Shown here one piece after another: positions 1-6,775 of a stretch of 11,660 bases of DNA. A model generated the notes under the pieces. It made no database searches. It had not been told where the DNA came from and worked only from the letters and a program-made list of their open reading frames with translations. Numbering within the stretch: position 1 is the first letter of the stretch; the number at the start of each line of letters is the position of its first letter. Location: NCBI GenBank assembly GCA_003535195.1, contig DOHN01000008.1, positions 22,558 through 34,217 on the forward strand. The letters are read 5' to 3'. The translations under genes and the position numbers were made by a program. The stretch comes from Ruminiclostridium sp. Lineage in GTDB: Bacteria; Bacillota; Clostridia; DSM-8532.

Positions 1-788
1 AATTAAAGGGCAGGGTGATGGGAAGCACAGGCTCAAAAAAGGCCCGGTCTATTATCCAGGATCTTTTTGCAGACCTTCATTTAAAGCCCTTTGATGAAGA
101 CTATCTCAGCCCTGTTTTCCGGGATCCCTTTCGTGAAACATCGGCCGAAACAGCCAAAAAGGGAGACGGTTACAATATCGTCGGCCTTTTAGAGGGCAAA
201 AAAGAAAAGGAATGCCTTATCATATCCGCCCACTATGATGGAAAAGAAGGCGGACCCAGCGCCTTGGATAATGCTTCAGGAGTCTACGGTCTTTTGAGAA
301 TTGCGGAAAAAATGTCGGAATGGAGTACCTCCAATACGCCTGCAAGGGATATTCTCTTTGCCGCTTTTGACGGAGAAGAAGCCGGCCTGATAGGAAGCAG
401 CTATATGGCCGACCAGATCCAAAAATCCTATGAAAAAATCATTGTTATAAATCTTGACTGTATCGGCATCAAAAAGACCGATTCCTATATGGTTTCAGGA
501 AACAGCGCTCAGTTTGCACCGCTCATCGATTCCCTTTACAAACAATTGGAGTTATACGATTTTGCCACTGTTCCTGCAATAGATACCTATGGAAGCGACC
601 ATCTTCCCTTTGAATGGTACTGCCTGCCTGCGGTCACGATCGGGGAAAGGGATGTCGAAGGGATCGTCCACACCCCCGAGGATACGGCCGGGATCGTTAA
701 TACCGCTGAGATCGAACACCTGGCCGAGGCTGTCTGTTTTTATATTCTCGAGCAATCAGATAAAATGTTTGGTGCATTCTGGAATTAA
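1..788 (+). CDS. M28 family zinc aminopeptidase/peptidase, 5'-truncated by the window edge
   Basis: Metallopeptidase of family M28, which removes N-terminal residues from peptides using two zinc ions. Numbering from the GTG at base 15, the expected ligands are all present: H73 (in AHYDG), D85 (LDNASG), E122 with catalytic E121 (DGEEAGLIGS), D148 (NLDCIG) and H219 (VHTPED). The conserved SDH of the family is at 194-196. The frame is open from base 3 and reads LKGRVMGSTGSKKAR, which resembles the usual M28 stretch just after the N-terminus (GR..G..G..KA). The GTG/ATG at 15-20 are therefore probably internal codons and the true start lies outside the window. No ribosome binding site precedes base 15. 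A signal peptide, if any, would be in the missing part, so location is unknown. It ends with TAA at 786-788 and converges on the SEC-C gene. Family is sure; substrate is not. Confidence 0.9.
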   Translation, partial: LKGRVMGSTGSKKARSIIQDLFADLHLKPFDEDYLSPVFRDPFRETSAETAKKGDGYNIVGLLEGKKEKECLIISAHYDGKEGGPSALDNASGVYGLLRIAEKMSEWSTSNTPARDILFAAFDGEEAGLIGSSYMADQIQKSYEKIIVINLDCIGIKKTDSYMVSGNSAQFAPLIDSLYKQLELYDFATVPAIDTYGSDHLPFEWYCLPAVTIGERDVEGIVHTPEDTAGIVNTAEIEHLAEAVCFYILEQSDKMFGAFWN

Positions 789-790
789 CT

Positions 791-853
791 GCTGTTTTTT
801 CTTCGGTCAGGTCCTCTTTCCCTAAACAGGGCTGGAGTTTTACAAAAACAGCC
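791..853. terminator. Inverted repeats at a convergent junction, possible weak bidirectional terminator
   Basis: Between the converging M28 and SEC-C genes GCTGTTTTT (791-799) is complementary to AAAAACAGC (844-852). A smaller hairpin nests here: GGCTG (830-834) with CAGCC (849-853), extended inside by TTTT/AAAA. Neither stem is followed by a clean T-run, so termination is inferred mainly from position. Confidence 0.25.
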
Positions 854-860
854 GGTCCTC

Positions 861-1355
861 CTATGCGCCGCAGCACTTTTTATATTTTTTTCCGCTGCCG
901 CAGGGACATGGATCATTTCTGCCCACTTTATGGCTGACAGCACGATGATCCTCATTGAATTTCTTTCTGATTTCGCTGCGTTCTTCCGTTGTTAAAAGGT
1001 CATCCCATTCCTTTAGCTCATAAAGCCAGCTGGCCTTTGCATTAAGCATATTATAGTAAAGCTTGTCCAAAACAATGGCCTTATTGATTTCACTGTCTTC
1101 TGTCAGCGCATCTAAGTCCAGCTCGCTTTCCAGGCTGTTATTGATTCCATCCAGAAAGCCCATAAAGGTTATATTATCCATGCCGTATGTCTGTGCCAAA
1201 TCCGAAAGCTTTCCTTCCACAGCGATCTTTTTGGAAGCCAGAATAGCTTTGTAAGCTTCTTTTTCCTCGGCTAAATAGGTTTCAAAAAACTTTTGGTTTC
1301 CGGTATCATTGTTTTGATTCTCAATTTTTTTCTTCCATTCGGTAAATAGACTCAT
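861..1355 (-). CDS. SEC-C metal-binding motif protein of unknown function
   Basis: A 164-residue soluble protein. Residues 1-140 are mostly charged and helical with no domain I recognise. The C-terminus (145-164) is a textbook SEC-C motif, [18 protein letters not shown], with C150, C152, C161 and C162 expected to bind zinc. SEC-C motifs occur at the SecA C-terminus, where they bind SecB and ribosomes, and as tails on many unrelated proteins, so the motif does not identify the function; this is far too short to be SecA. The ATG at 1355 is supported by GAGAGGAGA about eight bases upstream. It is the last gene of the ddl - DUF1934 - argS operon, 44 bases after argS, so it is probably co-transcribed. 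A role near translation or protein quality control would suit the neighbour argS, but that is a guess. Confidence 0.85.
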
Positions 1356-1399
1356 TCAATATTCTCCTCTCAGAAGTTTCTCGCCTTTTTCTTTCTGTA

Positions 1400-3094
1400 T
1401 CACATTTTTTCGGGAGCCTCAATACGAATCAGCTCCAAAATATTTTTAATGACAATTCTGGTGCAGTCAACAAGGACCAGGCGCGCATACATCAGCTCTT
1501 CTTCCTCGCCCTTTACTCTGCAGGCATTATAGAAGCTGTGGAAGTTTGCGGCAACGTCCATGACATAGCGGGTCAAACGGCTTGGCTCAAGAGATTTTGC
1601 CGAAAGAATGATCTCTTCGGGATATTCGGACAGCTTTCTGATCAGCTCTTCCTCTTCCTTTTCTTTAAGCAGCGTAAGGTTGACTTCCTCCACGGGCCTT
1701 GGCGCAATTCCCTCCTCGGCAAGCTTTCTTAAAATGCTGCAGATTCTTGCATGGGCATATTGGACATAAAATACCGGATTGTCGTTGGATTGCTTGACCG
1801 CCAGATCCAGATCAAAATCCAGATGACTTCCCGAGGTCTTGAGATTAAAGAAAAACCTTGCCGCATCCCGGCCCACTTCTTCTAAAAGGTCGCCCAGTGA
1901 AATAGCCTTGCCGGTTCGCTTGGACATACGGGCAACCTCGCCGTTTCTGAAAAGGCGCACCAGCTGGAACAAAACCACTTCAAATTTTTCTTTATCCACT
2001 CCGAACGGGGTCATGGCCGCTTTCATACGGGCTACATGACCATGATGATCCGCTCCCCAGAGGTCGATGACCCAGTCAAAGCCCCGGGTAATGAATTTGT
2101 TGCGGTGGTATGCAATATCAGCAGCCATATAGGTAGGGATGCCATTGTTCCGGACTAAGACCTCATCCTTTTCAAGACCCAGTTTTTCACCGTTTAACCA
2201 TATGGCGTCTTCTTTTTCCAGCGTATACCCGTTTTCTTTTAAAAATTCTATGGTTTTATGAACAGCTCCGCTCTCATGGAGGGATTTTTCCGAAAACCAG
2301 ACATCGTATTCGATGCCATAAGAGGAAAGGGTCTTTTTAATGTTTTCAATGTTGATGGGCAGGGCATAATCGACAAGAGCTTTTTGCCTCTGCTCGGTTG
2401 TTTTGGAAAGGAGCGCGTCGCCATATTTTTCAATATAGTTCTTGGCATGGTCGATGATATCCTCCCCATGATATCCGTCCTGAGGGAATTCCACATGATC
2501 TTCGCCCAAAAAGTGCTGCAGATATCGGGCTTCCAGGGAAAGGCCGAAGCGCTCAATCTGATTTCCTGCATCATTGATATAAAATTCTCGGGTAACGTCA
2601 TAACCCGCTTTATTAAGTACACCGGCAATACAGTCTCCCAGAGCCCCGCCCCGGGCATTGCCCATATGAAGAGGGCCTGTGGGGTTGGCACTGACAAATT
2701 CCACATTGACCTTTTTGCCCTTGCCCAGATCTACCTCGCCGTATCTCTCCCGCATTTTCTGAATAATCTTCAATGCGTCATAAAGCCAATCTTTATTAAG
2801 ATAGAAATTAATAAAGCCCGGGCCGGCAATTCCCACCCGCTCAATATATGTTCCGGAAAAGTCCATCTCCGAAACCAATAACTCCGCCAGTTTTCTGGGA
2901 GGCAGCTTTGCCTGTTTGGCAACCTGCATGGCGATATTGGTGGAAAAATCACCAAATCCTCTTTCACGGGGTGTTTCTATCGACATCTCAGGAAGTGTGA
3001 TGCCGGGTATGCTTCCTTTTTTCTCGCAAGACAGAAATGCTTTATTGGTAACTGAAACAACCTGCTCACGTATTTTTTCAAAAATGTTGCTCAT
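1400..3094 (-). CDS. argS: Arginyl-tRNA synthetase
   Basis: Class I aminoacyl-tRNA synthetase charging tRNA-Arg with arginine using ATP, in the cytoplasm. The order is an N-terminal additional (Add1) domain (about 1-100), a Rossmann catalytic core with the HIGH-type motif in SANPTGPLHMGNARGG (HMGN at 143-146), MSKRTGKA (390-397) in place of a classical KMSKS, and a C-terminal DALR anticodon-binding domain (about 445-564) opening with the family signature VQYAHARI. Length from the ATG at 3094 is 564 residues, normal for bacterial ArgS. I prefer this ATG because MSNIFEKIRE lines up with usual ArgS N-termini and GGATGGAAAG precedes it. A TTG at 3130 in the same frame would add 12 residues and overlap the stop of the upstream DUF1934 gene (TTGA). 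Third gene of the ddl operon. No T-box leader is present before it. Confidence 0.97.
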   Translation of the reverse strand: MSNIFEKIREQVVSVTNKAFLSCEKKGSIPGITLPEMSIETPRERGFGDFSTNIAMQVAKQAKLPPRKLAELLVSEMDFSGTYIERVGIAGPGFINFYLNKDWLYDALKIIQKMRERYGEVDLGKGKKVNVEFVSANPTGPLHMGNARGGALGDCIAGVLNKAGYDVTREFYINDAGNQIERFGLSLEARYLQHFLGEDHVEFPQDGYHGEDIIDHAKNYIEKYGDALLSKTTEQRQKALVDYALPINIENIKKTLSSYGIEYDVWFSEKSLHESGAVHKTIEFLKENGYTLEKEDAIWLNGEKLGLEKDEVLVRNNGIPTYMAADIAYHRNKFITRGFDWVIDLWGADHHGHVARMKAAMTPFGVDKEKFEVVLFQLVRLFRNGEVARMSKRTGKAISLGDLLEEVGRDAARFFFNLKTSGSHLDFDLDLAVKQSNDNPVFYVQYAHARICSILRKLAEEGIAPRPVEEVNLTLLKEKEEEELIRKLSEYPEEIILSAKSLEPSRLTRYVMDVAANFHSFYNACRVKGEEEELMYARLVLVDCTRIVIKNILELIRIEAPEKM

Positions 3095-3126
3095 GAGTTC
3101 TTTCCATCCTTCTTGTTTTAGTACGG

Positions 3127-3555
3127 TCAATTTTTCTTCTCGCTTACCATTACATTGAGCTTGTTCCGCCCCCCGTAAACACGGTTGTACTCCAGTATAT
3201 AGTCAACATTGATATTGCCGCCCGCTTCGCCTAGATCAATATCCACCTTTTTAGCAGTAATACCCAGCATCACACTTCCAAGCTGGGTATCATAATCTGT
3301 AAGATGGGTTTTCCCTACCTCAAAGAGCATGAGGGCTTCCACATTGCCCTGACGAATCAGTGTTACAGAATTGTCGTCCACCTTCAGTGTCGTAGTGGTT
3401 CCGTTAAGACCTGTAATCTCACTTTCCTCATAGCTTACAGTGTATCGGCCGTTTTCTGAAACAAGCTTTCCCTCGGTGATAAAACTCATCTTATCGCTAT
3501 TGCCGGTGCCATTGTCCAGGATGCTGTCAACTGTTATTAAAACCTGTTTCTCCAC
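3127..3555 (-). CDS. DUF1934 (YwiB-like) beta-barrel protein
   Basis: A 142-residue protein matching the DUF1934 family: a small calycin-like beta barrel of alternating strands, with the family-typical stretches NGRYTVSYEESEITGL (about 36-51) and the late segment INVDYILEYN. No catalytic motif, signal peptide or membrane segment is visible, and the biochemical role of the family is unknown. The start is GTG at 3555, supported by AAAGGA seven bases upstream; no ATG lies near. It begins two bases after the ddl stop, and its own TGA overlaps an alternative TTG start of argS, so translation of the three genes is probably coupled. In Bacillus the homologue ywiB is next to argS, so the pairing is conserved across Firmicutes and supports the call. 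Confidence 0.88.
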   Translation of the reverse strand: MEKQVLITVDSILDNGTGNSDKMSFITEGKLVSENGRYTVSYEESEITGLNGTTTTLKVDDNSVTLIRQGNVEALMLFEVGKTHLTDYDTQLGSVMLGITAKKVDIDLGEAGGNINVDYILEYNRVYGGRNKLNVMVSEKKN

Positions 3556-3557
3556 AA

Positions 3558-4685
3558 TTATTTCCTTTCGTAAGATCTCATTGCTTGTTCATGCTTTTCG
3601 AAAGCCAGGTCAATGAGCCTGGTAATAAGCTCGGAATATGGTATGCCGCTGGCCTCCCATAGCTTGGAATACATGCTGATGCTCGTAAACCCGGGCATGG
3701 TATTGATTTCATTTAAAATCACCCGTCCGGTTTTTCTTTCCACAAAGAAGTCCACCCTGGACAGTCCGGAGCATCCGAGTGCTTTAAACGCTCTGACCGC
3801 GTAGTCCCGAATCTGTTCCATTATTTGGGGTTCAATATCTGCAGGGATTATTGTATCCGATTTTCCATCGATATATTTGGCGCTATAATCGTAAAAATCA
3901 TTACATGGTACAATTTCCCCCACTGTTGATGCAATAGGGTTGTCATTGCCCAGAACCGCACATTCCAATTCTCTGCCTTCTATAAATTCTTCAATTAGTA
4001 TTTTTGCATCATACTGAGCTGCAAAATTGAGGGCCTCCTCCAGATCCTCGGGCTTTTTGACCTTGCTTATTCCTACCGACGAGCCGGCATTCGCAGGTTT
4101 GACAAAGCATGGCCAGCCCAGCTTTTCGGTCACCTTTTCAATCAAAAAAGGGATGGCGCCTCCAATTTCTCCGCGCATTACTTTGATATAATCTGCTTGG
4201 GGGATACCTGCATTATCAAAAACCAGCTTGGAAAACTCCTTATCCATGCCGGCCGCAGAGGCCAAAATATTACAGCCTACATAGGGAACATCAGCCAGTT
4301 GAAGGAGTCCCTGAACCGATCCGTCTTCCCCGTTAGGCCCATGGAGCACCGGAAAAACCACATCTACTTTTTCACTCCGGCCCTTGTTGTCTTTAAAACT
4401 CACCAGATCCATACAGGTGGGAATGGGGCTTTCCCCGGAACCCGGGACAGAGGGCCCGGCCTCTGAAAGCTTTTTTCTTGCAGTTTGTTCCCAATCTCCG
4501 GTACCGATCAATTTTATATCCCCGTCATATTTCAGCCATTCACCATTTTTGGTAATGCCAATGGTCTGTATATCAAAACGTTCTTTATCGATATTTTCGA
4601 GCACACATTGCGCGGAAACTCTTGATACCTCATGTTCGGATGACTGTCCGCCAAAAAGTACCGTAACTTTTATTCTCTCTTCCAT
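3558..4685 (-). CDS. ddl: D-alanine--D-alanine ligase
   Basis: ATP-grasp ligase joining two D-alanines into the dipeptide used for peptidoglycan precursors; cytoplasmic. Seen in order: N-terminal domain with FGGQSSEHEVS (11-21), the HGPNGEDGSVQGLL block (115-128), ATP-grasp segment FVKPANAGSSVGISKV (194-209), EEFIEGREL (232-240), the omega loop FYDYSAKY (264-271), RVDFF (310-314) and the metal-binding LNEINTMPGFTS (324-335). Y271 aligns with Tyr216 of E. coli DdlB, which favours D-Ala over D-lactate as second substrate, so this is not a VanA-type D-Ala-D-Lac enzyme. Length (375) is normal for Firmicute Ddl. The ATG at 4685 has AGGAGG four bases upstream. First gene of the operon ddl - DUF1934 - argS - SEC-C, with a promoter at 4777-4805 and a leader hairpin at 4707-4730. 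Confidence 0.97.
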   Translation of the reverse strand: MEERIKVTVLFGGQSSEHEVSRVSAQCVLENIDKERFDIQTIGITKNGEWLKYDGDIKLIGTGDWEQTARKKLSEAGPSVPGSGESPIPTCMDLVSFKDNKGRSEKVDVVFPVLHGPNGEDGSVQGLLQLADVPYVGCNILASAAGMDKEFSKLVFDNAGIPQADYIKVMRGEIGGAIPFLIEKVTEKLGWPCFVKPANAGSSVGISKVKKPEDLEEALNFAAQYDAKILIEEFIEGRELECAVLGNDNPIASTVGEIVPCNDFYDYSAKYIDGKSDTIIPADIEPQIMEQIRDYAVRAFKALGCSGLSRVDFFVERKTGRVILNEINTMPGFTSISMYSKLWEASGIPYSELITRLIDLAFEKHEQAMRSYERK

Positions 4686-4706
4686 ATAGCCTCCTGTAAT
4701 GCCTTC

Positions 4707-4730
4707 AAGGGGAGCAAATCCGCTCCCCTT
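4707..4730 (-). other. Strong hairpin in the ddl 5' leader
   Basis: Perfect 9-bp inverted repeat AAGGGGAGC (4707-4715) / GCTCCCCTT (4722-4730) with a 6-base loop. No T-run follows on either strand, so it is not a canonical intrinsic terminator. It lies inside the leader expected from the promoter at 4777-4805 and ends about a dozen bases before the ddl AGGAGG. It may stabilise the mRNA, affect ribosome access, or mark the end of the GerMN transcript. Confidence 0.6.
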
Positions 4731-4773
4731 CTAAAAAGGTATCAAGTATTCATCATGACACAGGTTCATCCAG

Positions 4774-4801
4774 TTGATTATACATAATCACCCTTGATTA
4801 T
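4774..4801. promoter_or_regulatory. Three alternating TGATTAT heptamers over the ddl promoter (operator candidate)
   Basis: On the plus strand: TGATTAT (4775-4781), its reverse complement ATAATCA (4784-4790), and TGATTAT again (4795-4801). The first two form a dyad with a 2-base gap and the last two a dyad with a 4-base gap (CCCT). The outer copies also share a leading T. Together they cover the -10, the spacer and part of the -35 of the ddl promoter. AT-rich chance repetition is possible. Confidence 0.4.
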
Positions 4802-4805
4802 TCAA
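4777..4805 (-). promoter_or_regulatory. Sigma-A-type promoter of the ddl operon
   Basis: On the minus strand TTGAAT (bases 4805-4800) is followed after exactly 17 bases by a perfect TATAAT (4782-4777). The -35 box overlaps the last Glu codon and the TAA stop of the GerMN gene, so the ddl operon is promoted from the 3' end of its upstream neighbour. Predicted transcription start near 4770, giving a leader of about 85 bases. Confidence 0.7.
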
Positions 4806-5493
4806 GCGGATCTTCTGCATCTTCATCCGATATTTGGGCGGCGTCGGTCTCTTCATCGCCAATGACCGGAGCAAGGGCCGCATCCTCCGGGAGGGCCAAG
4901 CCCACTTCTTTATTAACAACCGCATCATTTCTTGGGAAGTCACTGTCCAGCGTTACTTTGTCTTTAAAATTTTTGGTGGATTTGCCGCCAATAAGTATCT
5001 TTACACGTTCAATCTCTTTCAGCTCGGTCAGGGAATTGGCTACTGAATAAACGGTAAGCTCCGCAAGCCCTTTTCCCCCGGGATGGTTATCTATGAATTC
5101 CTTTGTAAAATCTACGGTGGCTACTCTGTTTTCAATAACAACCGGAGCTCTTAGGGATGTACCCTCTGCAATAACCGGCTTTAGTCCATTTGCCTTTGGT
5201 CCTGCAATAAGTTCCTTGACCGTCACCGACGCCAGGGCCTCTGCGCCCTTTTTGGCCTCCTTAATGTCTACATAGCGTATCTCCTTGACCAGCTTAGTTT
5301 GTTCCTCGTCGCTGAAATACAGGATTACTGGTACCTTCTCATTGAGCACCGCCGCTTCTTCTTCATCAATAGTCAGGCTGCTGGTCGGAGTAAGGTCTTC
5401 TTCACCTGCAGCCTCAGCATCTTTATTTGCGCCGCAGGAACACATCAGAAGCGCCAGAATCATCATAACGGCTATAACTTTCATCCTTTTCAT
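4798..5493 (-). CDS. GerMN-domain lipoprotein
   Basis: A predicted exported lipoprotein of 231 residues. The N-terminus MKRMKVIAVMMILALL is a lipoprotein signal peptide and the lipobox is LMCSC, with C20 the likely lipidated cysteine (C18 is a second candidate). Residues about 54-172 match a GerMN (Germane) domain: PVILYFSDEE, a middle VKELIAGP (93-100), RVATVDFTKEF (123-133), the hallmark A-x-TVYSVANSLTEL region (145-158) and VKILIGG. The domain is named after GerM of Bacillus, which acts in sporulation and germination; it also occurs in non-sporulation envelope lipoproteins. The tail (201-231) is acidic. I choose the ATG at 5493 because AAGAGGTG lies just upstream; the GTG at 5502 would overlap that ribosome binding site. 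Placed before ddl, it suits an envelope or spore-wall role. Confidence 0.85.
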   Translation of the reverse strand: MKRMKVIAVMMILALLMCSCGANKDAEAAGEEDLTPTSSLTIDEEEAAVLNEKVPVILYFSDEEQTKLVKEIRYVDIKEAKKGAEALASVTVKELIAGPKANGLKPVIAEGTSLRAPVVIENRVATVDFTKEFIDNHPGGKGLAELTVYSVANSLTELKEIERVKILIGGKSTKNFKDKVTLDSDFPRNDAVVNKEVGLALPEDAALAPVIGDEETDAAQISDEDAEDPLE

Positions 5494-5562
5494 AACGCAC
5501 ACCTCTTGTCATAATCCATTTTTATGTCTATGATTGGATAAGGCCTTTTATTCTTGTTTTCA

Positions 5563-5592
5563 ATTCTTCCTTCCCAAAACGGAGCCTGTCAA
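5563..5592 (-). promoter_or_regulatory. Possible promoter of the GerMN lipoprotein gene
   Basis: Consensus TTGACA (5592-5587, minus strand) stands 18 bases before AAGAAT (5568-5563), a 4/6 match to TATAAT. The leader would be about 60-65 bases. A second pairing, TTGAAA with TATCCA at 17 bases, is weaker. Neither is strong, and a sporulation sigma factor cannot be excluded. Confidence 0.3.
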
Positions 5593-5607
5593 AAAAAGCC
5601 TCGAGGC
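5591..5607 (-). terminator. Weak terminator-like palindrome with a T7 run
   Basis: On the minus strand the palindrome GCCTCGAGGC (5607-5598) is followed directly by seven T (5597-5591). As a hairpin it has only three G/C pairs around a TCGA loop, so its strength is doubtful. It could end transcripts from the decayed gene on the same strand. Confidence 0.25.
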
Positions 5608-5801
5608 ATGCGCTGATTTCGTGCATTTTTTCCATAACATATTACACGAAACAAAAAATAGAACGCTTAAAAATTTAGTACCTTTGATACTTATAAAATA
5701 TGCCGTAACTTGGCTATAATAATAACGTAGTAAGAAATAGAGAAACGATAACACCAATGTAGTTACAGAAATAGATGCAGCAATAATTTTAGTAATTTTG
5801 T

Positions 5802-5836
5802 CCCCTTTTACCCCTTTTTACGCTCCGTTTGGAGCG
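5802..5836. repeat. Short direct repeat next to a 6-bp hairpin
   Basis: Plus strand: CCCCTTTTA (5802-5810) is followed at once by CCCCTTTTTA (5811-5820), then CGCTCC (5821-5826) GTTT GGAGCG (5831-5836), a perfect 6-bp hairpin. Read on the minus strand, the repeats are AAGGGG-type and could mimic ribosome binding sites. There is no T-run next to the hairpin on either strand. Confidence 0.4.
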
Positions 5837-5875
5837 GAAAATAATTTAAATTTTATATAGATTCCTCCTTTATTG

Positions 5876-5901
5876 AAAAAGACGGTTTTACCCGTCTTTT
5901 T
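5876..5901 (-). terminator. Intrinsic terminator of the reductase gene (possibly bidirectional)
   Basis: Perfect 10-bp stem AAAAAGACGG (5876-5885) / CCGTCTTTTT (5892-5901) with a 6-base loop, ending in a T-run on both strands. The TAA stop of the reductase gene (5890-5888) lies in the loop and its last codons are in the stem, so the hairpin is also coding sequence. Confidence 0.8.
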
Positions 5902-6775
5902 TCATCTTCCTCACTATTTCAATCATCTGGCGGGAGGCTATGGCTCCCTGACCTACGCCCACAGATACCTGCTTGAAGATGCCGGTACAGTCTCCTGCAG
6001 CAAAAAGGCCGGGTATGTTTGTTTCCATCCGGTCATTGGCCTGGATGGATTTTCCGTCGGTAATAATGCCCATCTTCAATGCAAAGCTAATGGACGAAGC
6101 GCTTCCATAGGCGATAAACAGTCCGTTCAGCGTTTCCTGTCTCCCAGCCTCTAGGGTCAGGCCTTCCAGCGTTTCAGCCCCATACAGCTCCTTAATTTTT
6201 AAGGTGTTGATTCTAAACCGGGAAAGAGTCTCCTTTAAATTGTCCGACACATTTAGGGGCATGGCGTTGGTGAAAAGAGTAATGTCCTGTGTGAAAGGAA
6301 GCAGTTCCGAGGCTTCATGAACCGCATAGTCGGTATATCCTAGTACCCCTACTTTCTTATTCCGGTAGAAGAACCCATCGCAGGTGGTGCAATAGCTGAT
6401 CCCTCTTCCCTCAAACTGCTCCAGATTTTTTACCGGTGCCTTTATCACCGGCGCACCGGTTGCGATAAGGACGGTCCGGGCTTCGTATACTCCGTTGGTG
6501 CAGGTGATTTTAAAATTTTTTTCTTTTTCAATGCCCACCACTTCATCCTCAATAATTTGAGCGCCTAACCGGGCGGCTTGCTTTTCGCCGGTCTCTAAGA
6601 GTTTTTTTCCTGATACCGGCTCTGCAAATCCATAATAATTTTCTATTTTATCGGCTTTTAAAAGAGCGCTGTTGGTTTTGCCGATCACTGCGGTTTTAAG
6701 ATTTGCCCTGACAGTATATATGGCGCATGATATTCCTGCGGGGCCTCTGCCGATGATTAATGCATCATAAAGCAT
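5888..6775 (-). CDS. Thioredoxin-reductase-like flavoprotein lacking NADPH motifs (candidate ferredoxin-dependent type, FFTR)
   Basis: A 295-residue FAD disulfide reductase of the low-Mr thioredoxin reductase fold. Seen: FAD-binding GRGPAG (9-14), the redox-active pair C129/C132 in SYCTTCDGFF, and the second FAD motif FAAGDC (258-263). The middle domain, which binds NADPH in normal TrxB, is altered: where the family has GGGDSA this protein has GYTDYA (146-151), and the HRR-type phosphate-binding motif is replaced by FTNAMP (168-173). Clostridia are known to have ferredoxin-dependent flavin thioredoxin reductases (FFTR) that lost these motifs and take electrons from ferredoxin; this fits, by inference. 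The ATG at 6775 has AAAGGAG nine bases upstream. No thioredoxin gene is adjacent. Divergent from the radical SAM gene, with its own terminator. A non-thioredoxin substrate cannot be excluded. Confidence 0.88.
   Translation of the reverse strand: MLYDALIIGRGPAGISCAIYTVRANLKTAVIGKTNSALLKADKIENYYGFAEPVSGKKLLETGEKQAARLGAQIIEDEVVGIEKEKNFKITCTNGVYEARTVLIATGAPVIKAPVKNLEQFEGRGISYCTTCDGFFYRNKKVGVLGYTDYAVHEASELLPFTQDITLFTNAMPLNVSDNLKETLSRFRINTLKIKELYGAETLEGLTLEAGRQETLNGLFIAYGSASSISFALKMGIITDGKSIQANDRMETNIPGLFAAGDCTGIFKQVSVGVGQGAIASRQMIEIVRKMKKDG

Larger units (their letters stand above)
5560..5856 (-). pseudogene. Probable decayed gene for a small membrane protein
   Basis: Most of the 385-base gap between the reductase and the GerMN gene reads as one minus-strand frame from 5856 to a TGA at 5562-5560, broken by a single in-frame TAA (5820-5818). 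A perfect AAAGGAGG (5871-5864) stands seven bases before its first codon, ideal spacing, but that codon is ATA, not ATG. The first 12 codons read IKFKLFSAPNGA; after the TAA the frame continues KGVKGDKITKIIAAS and then a strongly hydrophobic stretch (VTTLVLSFLYFLL) followed by RYYY, as in a membrane segment with a positively charged flank. Base composition is more AT-rich than the neighbours. The last 30 or so codons look unlike a real protein. I do not recognise the family. A live gene starting at the TTG at 5757 is possible but has no ribosome binding site and would cut the helix. Confidence 0.35.

Noticed and set aside
2248..2706. Open minus-strand frame of 152 codons within argS in another frame
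   Set aside because: It lies wholly inside argS, in a different frame, with no family features.
2258..2881. Open plus-strand frame of 207 codons antisense to argS
   Set aside because: It is the complement of a strongly conserved synthetase gene, has no recognisable domain or ribosome binding site, and is explained by the codon bias of argS.
3558..4685. VanA-type D-Ala-D-Lac ligase (glycopeptide resistance)
   Set aside because: The omega-loop tyrosine (Y271) typical of D-Ala-D-Ala ligases is present, and there are no vanH/vanX-like neighbours.
5534..5719. Plus-strand frame starting TTG in the AT-rich gap
   Set aside because: No ribosome binding site, no recognisable domain, and it lies antisense to a better candidate frame with a perfect AAAGGAGG.
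5684..5720. TTGATA and TATAAT on the plus strand as a promoter
   Set aside because: The spacer is 25 bases and there is no plus-strand gene downstream.
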